A stretch of DNA of 39,301 nt from Pontibacillus marinus BH030004 = DSM 16465 (GTDB lineage: Bacteria; Bacillota; Bacilli; Bacillales; BH030062), in NCBI RefSeq assembly GCF_000425225.1, contig NZ_KE384331.1:151508-190808 (forward strand), in the 5' to 3' direction. The translations under genes and the position numbers were made by a program. The notes below the pieces were generated by a model, which was not told the origin of the DNA, made no database searches, and saw only the letters and a list, made by a program, of their open reading frames with translations. This document shows, one piece after another, positions 33,021 to 39,301 of this stretch (position 1 is the stretch's first letter; the number at the start of each line of letters is the position of its first letter).

Positions 33021-34382
33021 TTAATGTGTTTTAAACTGATGTACAGTTGTATTTAATTCAACAGACATCTTCTTAATTTCATCAACCCGATCTGTTATCG
33101 TATCTAATGAAGCCGTTGTCTCTTGTGTTGATGCAGAAACTTCTTCTGTACTTGCAGCTGTTTGTTCAATAAATTCAGAAACGGAATCTAGTAAGCCTAC
33201 GATTTTCTCAGAGCTTGTAATATTTTCATTCGAAGCATCCTGAATATCTTTTACATCCTTCACCACAGTTTGAACAGCCTGAAGAATACCTTCTAGTGAT
33301 TGTCCTGCTAAATTCACAGCTTTCACACCTTCTTCCACCTCTTTTTGACTTTCTTCAGTAAGATAAACGGTTTTAGAAGATGTTTCTGTAATTTTGTTAA
33401 CAATCTCTTTAACATTTTCTGCTCGATCAGTTGATTGCTCTGCAAGCTTTCGAACTTCGTCTGCCACTACTGCAAAACCTTTCCCACCTTCGCCTGCTCT
33501 TGCTGCTTCGATTGAGGCATTCAATGCTAACAAATTCGTCTGCTCTGCAATTTCTGAAATCATTTGAGCAATGCCTATAATTTCTTTTGAATACTTATCT
33601 AATATCGCAATGTGTTCCTTGGTTTCATTTGTTTTGGTTTGTATGTTCCCCATTTTATCTATAACAATATCTACACTTTCTTTTCCATCACTCGCAAGCT
33701 GAAATGTATGTTGAGAGTTTTCATGAGTGGAAACAGCTTTCTTTTGACTATTTTTGATTAAGCCAGAAAGATCCACTAATTCTTTATTAACTTCAGAAAT
33801 AGATTTAAAACCTTCTTCAGCTTGTATAGCCAGTTGATTTGTGTTGGCAGATACCTCTCTTGAAGCTTCATTTACTTGCTCGGTGGAGGAAGAAACTTCT
33901 CTCGTTGATGTGGTTAACTGATTCGAGCTATCTCTAACGACCCCAATAACCCCTTTTAAGGTTTCTAGCATATCATTAAAAGCGAGAACTAGTTCCTTAA
34001 ATTCATCATTCGTTTTGATCTCGATCTTTTTCGAAAGATCGATTTGATCTCCTTGTATTACAGATAATTGATCTGTAATGCTCTGGATAGGCTTCACAAC
34101 AAAATGCTTGATCCCAATCCCAATAAAGCCAATCATAATGATTAAGTTAGCAATAAGTATGAAATAAGTATCTAGCAAACCTTTAACAAAAGGTCCTAAA
34201 AGATTTATAAATTCAAACCCTAATACGATAGATTTTAAGTAGGATAATGGAACTCCCATCAAAAGACTAAAGAAGGTTGCACTTATAATCAAGAACGTCA
34301 CCTTCCGTTGTATGGACCATTTAGCTTTTCTGCTGTCTTTCACTGCTTTGCTCTTCGGTTTTCCTGACGATTCTTTGACCAT
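33021..34382 (-). CDS. Methyl-accepting chemotaxis protein without ligand domain
   Basis: A 453-aa chemoreceptor. A basic N terminus is followed by TM1 ([21 protein letters not shown]) and a short segment of only about 20 residues. TM2 follows ([20 protein letters not shown]), then a HAMP domain (about residues 95-147) and a full MCP signalling domain with the hairpin tip [20 protein letters not shown]. It ends in glutamate/alanine-rich methylation-type helices. No extracellular sensor domain exists, so it may sense membrane state, redox or an internal cue, or act with a partner. GGAGGAAGTT precedes the ATG. The Spo0E-like gene follows in the same operon. Confidence 0.93.
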   Translation of the reverse strand: MVKESSGKPKSKAVKDSRKAKWSIQRKVTFLIISATFFSLLMGVPLSYLKSIVLGFEFINLLGPFVKGLLDTYFILIANLIIMIGFIGIGIKHFVVKPIQSITDQLSVIQGDQIDLSKKIEIKTNDEFKELVLAFNDMLETLKGVIGVVRDSSNQLTTSTREVSSSTEQVNEASREVSANTNQLAIQAEEGFKSISEVNKELVDLSGLIKNSQKKAVSTHENSQHTFQLASDGKESVDIVIDKMGNIQTKTNETKEHIAILDKYSKEIIGIAQMISEIAEQTNLLALNASIEAARAGEGGKGFAVVADEVRKLAEQSTDRAENVKEIVNKITETSSKTVYLTEESQKEVEEGVKAVNLAGQSLEGILQAVQTVVKDVKDIQDASNENITSSEKIVGLLDSVSEFIEQTAASTEEVSASTQETTASLDTITDRVDEIKKMSVELNTTVHQFKTH

Positions 34383-34430
34383 AACTTCCTCCTTCTTTTA
34401 GTTGCATATAGCTTTAAATAACTAAATAAA

Positions 34431-34455
34431 AATGACTAATTCATCATTAGTCATT
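34431..34455 (-). terminator. Hairpin between the HTH-TPR gene and the chemoreceptor gene
   Basis: A perfect 10-bp stem AATGACTAAT / ATTAGTCATT with a 5-nt loop, followed on the minus strand by TTTATTTAG. It probably ends the regulator transcript. If the chemoreceptor promoter lies at the Spo0A-type boxes it would be a leader hairpin. Confidence 0.6.
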
Positions 34456-34526
34456 ATAAAAAAAGCCTTATTCTATTTCTATTTTAATTTTGATTGTTTC
34501 ACATAAAATGACTATAACCGCATATT

Positions 34527-34543
34527 TTCGACAAAAATCGACA
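34527..34543 (-). promoter_or_regulatory. Tandem Spo0A-type boxes upstream of the chemoreceptor operon
   Basis: On the minus strand TGTCGAT (34537-34543) and TGTCGAA (34527-34533) lie 10 bp apart, matching the 0A box TGTCGAA. A possible -10 TATAGT (34511-34516) sits downstream, so the boxes would cover the -35 region, as at Spo0A-activated promoters. This is inference from motif and spacing. Confidence 0.5.
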
Positions 34544-34567
34544 AACCTGATATTCCTTTTACTATTT

Positions 34568-35878
34568 TCAAATAATAGGGAGGAGTTTATCTAATTTTCT
34601 TAAGTCCTCTTTCGTTATGATCGGGTCTTCAATGCTGACTGCATTTTTGGCTAACGTATAGGTAATCGTTAACCATGTCGTAATGATTTCCTCTTTATAA
34701 GGGGAGTTTTCCAACAGTCCCTCTGCTTCGATCAATAAACGAACGGCCTCCTCATAATGTTTATTATTGATTACTAAAAACAAGGCCTGATTCCGTTTGT
34801 GAAGAGCCAGTTGATAAAGAGCTGGAGGATTGTCCATACTATTAGCAAATTTAGTGATAATTTGATCGGATTTACTGAAGAACTGTTTTGCTTCATCTAT
34901 ACGTTTCTCAAGTATAAGTACGAAACAATAATCTGGGTAAACATAGATAAGATCCAATGTTTCTTTAGCACATTGGATAGCATTGTCCCAACAAACCTTC
35001 GCCTGATCAAATTGCTTTAATTTATAGTGAATATAGCCTTTATTGACATTAATCGTATAAGGATCTTGTCCCGAGTAGTTTAAGTCTATTAAGGCTTCAT
35101 AAGACTCTAGCGCTTCTTTATAGAGTCCTAAAAAGATATAGATATGTCCTATTCTCGCTAAAATAGAATACTGAAAATGCTTAGTTACTTCCGTTTGGCT
35201 CATTAAGCGATAAGCTTCTTTTGCTTGGGTTAATGCTTCTACATACTTTTCCTCAAAATATAAACATGTTGCTAACTGATAAGATATAAAGATTTTTTGT
35301 CGGATATTGAACTTTCCAACGTCTTTTATTTGTTCCATTACACGCACATAATAAGTGTACCTTCTAAACTTTTTACTTTTTATATAGAAATATTCAATGA
35401 TAGCCATTTGCTCACTTTTAGGGAGAGTTAACATTTGGTTTTGAATAAAAGTGATCTTTCCGCGAATTTTTTTCTCATTTTTAGTAAAGATCAAGGAAAG
35501 GCAGATGGTGTACAGTTGCACTTTTATCTTTTGAATAGAAGGTCTTGTTTTGGATAATAGAATTAATTTTCGAAATACGTTCTTCGCAAACGGATTATCC
35601 TCATCCATACAAGCTTTCTCCAGCATTTCTAATAGAGTTTCATATTTATGATTTAACTGTAAGTACATGTGCTTTGCCTCATCATAAGAGATATGTAATA
35701 CATCTAACAATGGATGCAATAACTCAAAATCAGGATAGGTTCTCCCTGTTTCATATTTACTGAGTTGATGCTGTGAAATGGTCATATCATATTTTTCATA
35801 AAGTTCATCACAAACAAACTCTTGCGAAAGCCCTCTTGTTTTTCTCTTTAATCGAAGGAGTTCAGAAAGCTTATTCAT
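34568..35878 (-). CDS. XRE-type HTH regulator with TPR domain (RRNPP-like)
   Basis: A 436-aa cytoplasmic regulator. An N-terminal Cro/CI helix-turn-helix (about residues 5-60; RLKRKTRGLSQEFVCDELY, then SQHQLSKYETGRTYPDFELL) is followed by about 350 residues of helical tetratricopeptide-type repeats. Examples are YVEALTQAKEAYRLM, ARIGHIYIFLGLYKEALESY and NKGYIHYKLKQFDQAKVCW. This is the architecture of peptide-pheromone receptors such as NprR, PlcR and Rgg. No convincing signal-peptide pheromone gene is found on either side, so peptide sensing is unproven. It lies upstream of the chemoreceptor/Spo0E-like operon on the same strand. Confidence 0.85.
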   Translation of the reverse strand: MNKLSELLRLKRKTRGLSQEFVCDELYEKYDMTISQHQLSKYETGRTYPDFELLHPLLDVLHISYDEAKHMYLQLNHKYETLLEMLEKACMDEDNPFAKNVFRKLILLSKTRPSIQKIKVQLYTICLSLIFTKNEKKIRGKITFIQNQMLTLPKSEQMAIIEYFYIKSKKFRRYTYYVRVMEQIKDVGKFNIRQKIFISYQLATCLYFEEKYVEALTQAKEAYRLMSQTEVTKHFQYSILARIGHIYIFLGLYKEALESYEALIDLNYSGQDPYTINVNKGYIHYKLKQFDQAKVCWDNAIQCAKETLDLIYVYPDYCFVLILEKRIDEAKQFFSKSDQIITKFANSMDNPPALYQLALHKRNQALFLVINNKHYEEAVRLLIEAEGLLENSPYKEEIITTWLTITYTLAKNAVSIEDPIITKEDLRKLDKLLPII

Positions 35879-36004
35879 CTTAAAACACCTCCATTTAAAG
35901 GTTTTGTGTCCCCTTCCCTTAATACAATATCAAAAAAACTTGAAAATTTATTATGAAAATAGTGGTAATTGAACATATTATTATTTTGCCATAATATTAA
36001 ACAA

Positions 36005-36046
36005 CAAAAAAATCCGCTCTCCCTAAAAAGGAGTAGCGGATTTTTT
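36005..36046. terminator. Terminator of the BsuPI lipoprotein gene
   Basis: AAATCCGCT-ct-CC and GG-ag-t-AGCGGATTT pair to give a stem with T-runs on both strands. Confidence 0.8.
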
Positions 36047-36064
36047 CTTATAATTAGCCGTTAA

Positions 36065-36919
36065 TTATTCAGGCTGGAAAGAATCTAGTTTTACAAATTT
36101 AACATTTTCAACGGAACCGTCTTTTGCGCTCTTTGTATAAAGCGTTAGTGTAAGTGTTCCATTTGAAGGAAGCTTGTCTTTTGCAATGTTGACATCAAAT
36201 TCAAATGTTCCCCAGTTTGGAGCACCTTTGCTTGCTGTTACGTTTTGCTCTGGCACTAACATGTTGTGTCCATCTTCAACGTTATAAGCGAAAGAAGCTT
36301 CAAATGCACGAGCTTCACCTGTAACGGTGTAGTCCCCGTCGGCATTTTCAGTGACTTTCACGTTACGGAACGTTTGCTCACCAGATGGTACTTCAAAGTT
36401 TTGAGTTAACTGGAACGGTTGAGCGTCAATCGTCTGTTTATTAATTTTAGCTGGTAATAGTGTGATTTCAGCAGTATATGTGCCTGCTTCCACACGTTTA
36501 TCGTCTTGCTTGTAGTTCCAAGACGTTTTCCAGGATAGTGCTTCACCTGGTTTAATTTCTTTATTTACTAGTGCTTCAGTAAATGCTTTTCCTTTTGAAT
36601 AGCGATATACTTCTTCACCTTCAGCATTTTTCACGATGACTTCGTATTGCTGACCAGATGGGAAAGTAAGCTCTACCGCTTCTTCACCTGTGTTTTTCAT
36701 TTGGAAATTAAAATCTACTTTATCGGCGTCTGCTTGTACATCGGCTGTCATTTCTAGTTGCTGCAGTAATTGTTCAAGGTTTACTTCCTCATTTGTTCCA
36801 TCGTTTTTGTTCGTGTTATCTGAGGAATTTGTGTCTTCTTTGCCATTTGCTTCGTTTGTTCCGGAACAACCGGCAGCGACAAACAGCATTGCCATGACAA
36901 GAACAAGAAGTTTTTTCAT
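36065..36919 (-). CDS. BsuPI-domain lipoprotein
   Basis: A 284-aa secreted lipoprotein. The signal peptide is MKKLLVLVMAMLFVAAGCSG (lipobox AAGC, Cys18), followed by an Asn/Ser/Asp-rich linker. A BsuPI-type domain spans about residues 45-155 (VDFNFQMKNTGEEAVELTFP, YEVIVKNAEGEEVYRYSKG, GTYTAEITLLP). It is related to the B. subtilis intracellular proteinase inhibitor. A second beta-rich module follows (NVKVTENADGDYTVTGEARA ... GTLTLTLYTKSA). The start at 36919 gives a normal signal peptide; a GTG three codons upstream is possible. Here the domain is exported, so a structural or adhesive role is as likely as protease inhibition. Confidence 0.8.
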   Translation of the reverse strand: MKKLLVLVMAMLFVAAGCSGTNEANGKEDTNSSDNTNKNDGTNEEVNLEQLLQQLEMTADVQADADKVDFNFQMKNTGEEAVELTFPSGQQYEVIVKNAEGEEVYRYSKGKAFTEALVNKEIKPGEALSWKTSWNYKQDDKRVEAGTYTAEITLLPAKINKQTIDAQPFQLTQNFEVPSGEQTFRNVKVTENADGDYTVTGEARAFEASFAYNVEDGHNMLVPEQNVTASKGAPNWGTFEFDVNIAKDKLPSNGTLTLTLYTKSAKDGSVENVKFVKLDSFQPE

Positions 36920-36988
36920 GCTCGTCACACATCCTTTTCTTATTATTCACCCTATTAGTCGGAATGACATGCATTTTAGTTTCACTTT

Positions 36989-37834
36989 TTAGTCATCACG
37001 TCGAAAGAATCCGAAGATGCCTGTAGTTTGTACAATGTTCGTGAATGCATGTGGGTCAACGTCTTTAATTATGTGCTCTAGATCGTAAAGTTCGTAACGG
37101 GTAATTACCATGATTAGCATATCCTTGTCCTGTTTGGTAAATGCACCCTTCGCAGGAACTTGTGTAATTCCCCTTACCATTTTAGCGTGAATTGCTTGTT
37201 GTAACTCTTCTGCTTTGGTTGTAATGATCATTGCGGTTAGTTTTTCGTGACGTGTATGAATTGCATCGATCACACGAGTAGAAACATAAAGTGTCACAAT
37301 CGTATAAAGGGCCTTTTCCTCATCATACAACAAACCAGCCAAAATGATAATCATTCCATTCAAAATAAAGAAATAAGTCCCAATTGGTCGATCTTTAATT
37401 CTCGATAAAAGCATAGCTACGATGTCCATACCACCTGTTGAAGCACCCCATTTCAGGGTGATCCCAACGCCTACAGCCCCTATCACACCGCCAAATACAG
37501 CATTTAGAAGGATGTCAGTAGACAGCTGTTGTACTGGAATAATCTCTAGGAATAAAGTGGTAAAAATGACCGATATCATACTATAAATGGTAAATCCTTT
37601 TCCTACTTTCAACCATCCTAGAATGATAACAGGTATGTTTAAAATGAATAATAGCACACCGGTTGTAATCCCGATTCCTAACTTATCTTGAAACACACTA
37701 GACATTAACTGAGCCATACCTGTAAACCCGCTCGCATACACGTTTGCCTTGATTAGGAAGAGGTTTAGCGAGATCGCGTTAAGTACAGCTCCTAAAATAA
37801 CAATCACAATTCGTCTAATTTCAATAAAAAACAT
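36989..37834 (-). CDS. yitT: YitT family membrane protein
   Basis: A 281-aa protein of the YitT family. Five or six membrane helices cover about residues 8-195 (IVIVILGAVLNAISLNLFLI, TGVLLFILNIPVIILGW, FGGVIGAVGVGITLKWGAST). A C-terminal soluble DUF2179 domain follows (AMIITTKAEELQQAI ... YELYDLEHIIKDVDPHAFTNI). AAGGAGG precedes the ATG at 37834 by 5 nt; the longer frame begins 15 codons upstream without such a site. Length and position opposite the DegV gene match B. subtilis yitT/yitS. Function is unknown. Confidence 0.9.
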   Translation of the reverse strand: MFFIEIRRIVIVILGAVLNAISLNLFLIKANVYASGFTGMAQLMSSVFQDKLGIGITTGVLLFILNIPVIILGWLKVGKGFTIYSMISVIFTTLFLEIIPVQQLSTDILLNAVFGGVIGAVGVGITLKWGASTGGMDIVAMLLSRIKDRPIGTYFFILNGMIIILAGLLYDEEKALYTIVTLYVSTRVIDAIHTRHEKLTAMIITTKAEELQQAIHAKMVRGITQVPAKGAFTKQDKDMLIMVITRYELYDLEHIIKDVDPHAFTNIVQTTGIFGFFRRDD

Positions 37835-37965
37835 AAAGGCCTCCTTCAGTTCGACAATTCCCTTTTTTCTTTGTACCACCTTTTTTAATGGAAAATCAAT
37901 ACTCTTTAGGTTAAATTGTGTTTTATTGTAAAATCATACTATAGTCCTAGCTGGAAATAAATACT

Positions 37966-37999
37966 TTGACTACCTTCCACCTTAGGCTTAAACTAAGGT
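37966..37999 (+). promoter_or_regulatory. yitS promoter with overlapping dyad
   Basis: TTGACT (37966-37971), a 17-bp spacer and TAAACT (37989-37994). A 7-bp inverted repeat ACCTTAG - 7 nt - CTAAGGT (37979-37999) covers the -10, as an operator would. An alternative weaker promoter is TTGTGT-18-TATAGT (37916-37945). Confidence 0.5.
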
Positions 38000-38030
38000 C
38001 AAAAGGTCTAAAATTAAAGAGGTGGAAAAA

Positions 38031-38891
38031 ATGAACGTCCAAATTATAGCTGATTCAGCTAGTGATTTACCGGATTCCTACATAGAACAGTATGGCATCA
38101 AACGCGTTTCGCTTACCGTTCATTTAGATGATCAAGATTATTTAGATGCGGTAGATATTCAATCGAAAGATGTATATGATGCGATGCGTAACGGAAAAGC
38201 ACCTAAGACCTCTCAGGTTTCCCCACAAACGTTTAAAGATTTATTCGAGGAATACGCCAAAAAAGGACAACCTTGTATTTATTTAGCATTATCATCTGAA
38301 CTTTCAGGTACGTATCAAACAGCTAAAATGATGCAACAGGAAGTATTAGAAGAGTATCCTGACTTTCAATTAGAAGTCATTGATACTCACTGTGCTTCGT
38401 TAGGGTATGGACTAGTCGTGCTCCGTGTAGCTCAACTCGCTCAAGAGAACGCTGATATGGAAACTTTACTTAAAACAGCGGAAAGCCATATGAATCATAT
38501 GGAACATATCTTTACCGTAGATGATTTAGAGTACCTTAAGCGCGGCGGTCGTGTAAGTGCTGCAGCTGCTTTTGTTGGTACCATGCTTAAAATCAAGCCT
38601 TTACTCCACGTGGAAAATGGACAGCTTATTCCCTTAGAAAAGATACGTGGACAGAAAAAGGTTTTTAAGCGAATGCTTGAACTGATGAATGAACGTGGTG
38701 AGGACCTAGGAAATCAGCCAATAGCCATTTCACACGGTGACGATGCTGAGCGTGCTGAACAGCTGGCTGAAATGATTCGCGAAGAACATGGAACACAAGA
38801 AATCATTATCCATCAGATCGGATCTGCTATTGGTGCTCATGCTGGCCCAGGAACGATTGCACTCTTTTTCTTAAACAAGCCTTATGAGTAA
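38031..38891 (+). CDS. yitS: DegV family fatty-acid-binding protein, YitS-like
   Basis: A 286-aa cytosolic protein of the DegV family, related to FakB subunits that present fatty acids to a kinase. Family motifs are IIADSASDLP at the N terminus, SQVSPQTF, LALSSELSGTYQTA, VIDTHCASLGYGL, LEYLKRGGRVS and the C-terminal QIGSAIGAHAGPGTIALFF. The start at 38031 follows GAGG by 8 nt; an in-frame GTG three codons earlier overlaps that site. It is divergent from yitT, as in B. subtilis. Whether a FakA partner exists is not visible here. Confidence 0.92.
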   Translation: MNVQIIADSASDLPDSYIEQYGIKRVSLTVHLDDQDYLDAVDIQSKDVYDAMRNGKAPKTSQVSPQTFKDLFEEYAKKGQPCIYLALSSELSGTYQTAKMMQQEVLEEYPDFQLEVIDTHCASLGYGLVVLRVAQLAQENADMETLLKTAESHMNHMEHIFTVDDLEYLKRGGRVSAAAAFVGTMLKIKPLLHVENGQLIPLEKIRGQKKVFKRMLELMNERGEDLGNQPIAISHGDDAERAEQLAEMIREEHGTQEIIIHQIGSAIGAHAGPGTIALFFLNKPYE

Positions 38892-38901
38892 TCTACCCTC
38901 T

Positions 38902-38935
38902 TTCTACACATTCTAAGACAGAATGTAGAAAGGAG
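38902..38935 (+). promoter_or_regulatory. Hairpin that covers the ribosome-binding site of the 45-aa gene
   Basis: CTTTCTACA-ca-TTCT pairs with AGAATGTAGAAAG (13 bp with a 2-nt bulge). The 3' arm runs into AAAGGAG, the Shine-Dalgarno sequence for the ATG at 38945. No T-run follows, so it is not a terminator of yitS. Confidence 0.5.
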
Positions 38936-38944
38936 TGGGATTCC

Positions 38945-39082
38945 ATGGCTACAAAGAATACAAAAGACAATAACAAAAAGCCGTTCGACAACAATGCGAA
39001 GCGTGCTCAAAAAAATGAAGAACGAGAAGCAGCAAGACAACGCGGCGAGCGTCAATTTTCAAAGAAAACCGATCATAAATAG
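38945..39082 (+). CDS. 45-aa highly charged protein of unknown function
   Basis: The product, MATKNTKDNNKKPFDNNAKR then AQKNEEREAARQRGERQFSK then KTDHK, is very hydrophilic, rich in Lys, Asn, Arg and Glu, and probably disordered. I do not recognise a family. GGAG lies 9 nt before the ATG but is drawn into a hairpin. It follows yitS by 53 bp with no terminator between them, so it may be the second gene of that transcript. A terminator follows. Confidence 0.65.
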   Translation: MATKNTKDNNKKPFDNNAKRAQKNEEREAARQRGERQFSKKTDHK

Positions 39083-39092
39083 GAATGGATGA

Positions 39093-39130
39093 AAAGCTGT
39101 TGGAATTGCTCCAACGGCTTTTATTTTTAT
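39093..39130 (+). terminator. Terminator of the 45-aa protein gene
   Basis: AAAGC-t-GTTGGA pairs with TCCAAC-g-GCTTT, followed by TATTTTTATT. Confidence 0.82.
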
Positions 39131-39301
39131 TGAGGAAGCCTTTTGATTTAGTGAAGAACATCACCTATTTAGTGCGGAAGTCCTCCGATTTAGTGAAGAA
39201 CATCACCTATTTAGTGCGGAAGTCCTCCGATTTAGTGAAGAACATCATCCACTTAGTGTGGAACCCCTCCTATTTAGTGAAGAACATCACCCATTTAGTG
39301 T
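39125..39301. repeat. Array of 21-bp units (ATTTAGTG core), cut by the window edge
   Basis: Units begin exactly every 21 bp at 39146, 39167, 39188, 39209, 39230, 39251, 39272 and 39293, with a degenerate unit at 39125. Two unit types alternate: the core ATTTAGTG followed by AAGAACATCACC, or by CGGAAGTCCTCC. This gives a 42-bp higher-order period. A plus-strand frame stays open across it, but there is no credible start signal. Confidence 0.85.

Noticed and set aside
35953-35994. 13-codon ORF (MKIVVIEHIIILP) as a pheromone for the HTH-TPR regulator
   Set aside because: No ribosome-binding site, no export signal with a cleavable tail, and such a short ORF is expected by chance in this AT-rich gap.
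39130-39301. Open plus-strand frame through the ATTTAGTG array, giving a DLVKNIT/YLVRKSS heptad-like repeat protein
   Set aside because: A 21-bp period keeps any frame open automatically. There is no ribosome-binding site before the TTG at 39130, which lies in the terminator T-tract. The sequence beyond the window is needed.

Overview
The window is ordinary low-GC Gram-positive chromosome. Gene order is largely collinear, in inverted orientation, with the Bacillus subtilis run yitS/yitT - yitU/yitV/yitW - yjzC/yjzD - yjaU/yjaV/med - yjzB - fabH/fabF - yjbA - trpS - oppABCDF - yjbC - spx - yjbE - mecA (compared from memory). The very acidic lipoprotein linker, the spore-former regulators (Spo0E-like protein, Spo0A-type boxes) and the intergenic palindromic repeats point to a moderately halophilic Bacillaceae such as Halobacillus, Pontibacillus or a relative. 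The genus is an inference.

Layout. 1-5.1 kb: cardiolipin synthase, MecA adaptor, a TerC/YjbE membrane protein, Spx and the YjbC acetyltransferase. 5.2-13.2 kb: a small membrane ORF whose tail comes from a palindromic repeat, a secreted DUF4015 glycosidase-like protein, and a complete oligopeptide ABC importer, oppABCDF. 13.6-17.8 kb: DUF3899 protein, a tryptophan T-box and trpS, YjbA, a small membrane protein, and an LCP cell-wall ligase behind an ECF-type promoter. 17.8-23.8 kb: fabH-fabF with a FapR operator, yjzB, med, yjaV, yjaU, yjzD, yjzC. 23.9-29.7 kb: Gly/Tyr-rich protein, an undecaprenyl-PP phosphatase-type protein, a 45-aa membrane protein, moaD-moaE-mobB, YitW, YitV, YitU and two small ORFs. 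29.8-36.0 kb is the most accessory part: a decayed phosphonate-permease remnant, two membrane proteins, DUF2785, an Nfu N-domain protein, a chemoreceptor plus Spo0E-like operon, and an HTH-TPR regulator. 36-39.3 kb: BsuPI lipoprotein, YitT, DegV/YitS, a tiny basic protein and a tandem array.

Functional themes are envelope lipids and wall (cls, fabHF, uppP-type, LCP), proteolytic and competence control (mecA, spx, med), peptide uptake, and molybdopterin synthase. I see no phage, CRISPR array, intact insertion sequence, tRNA or rRNA.

The least explained signals are two unrelated-looking intergenic arrays that share a 21-bp period (23114-23259 and 39125-39301), two families of interspersed palindromic elements, and an operon pairing a sensor-less chemoreceptor with a Spo0E-like phosphatase downstream of tandem Spo0A-type boxes. 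No wholly new multigene system is evident. Start codons were re-chosen from ribosome-binding sites wherever the longest ORF was implausible.
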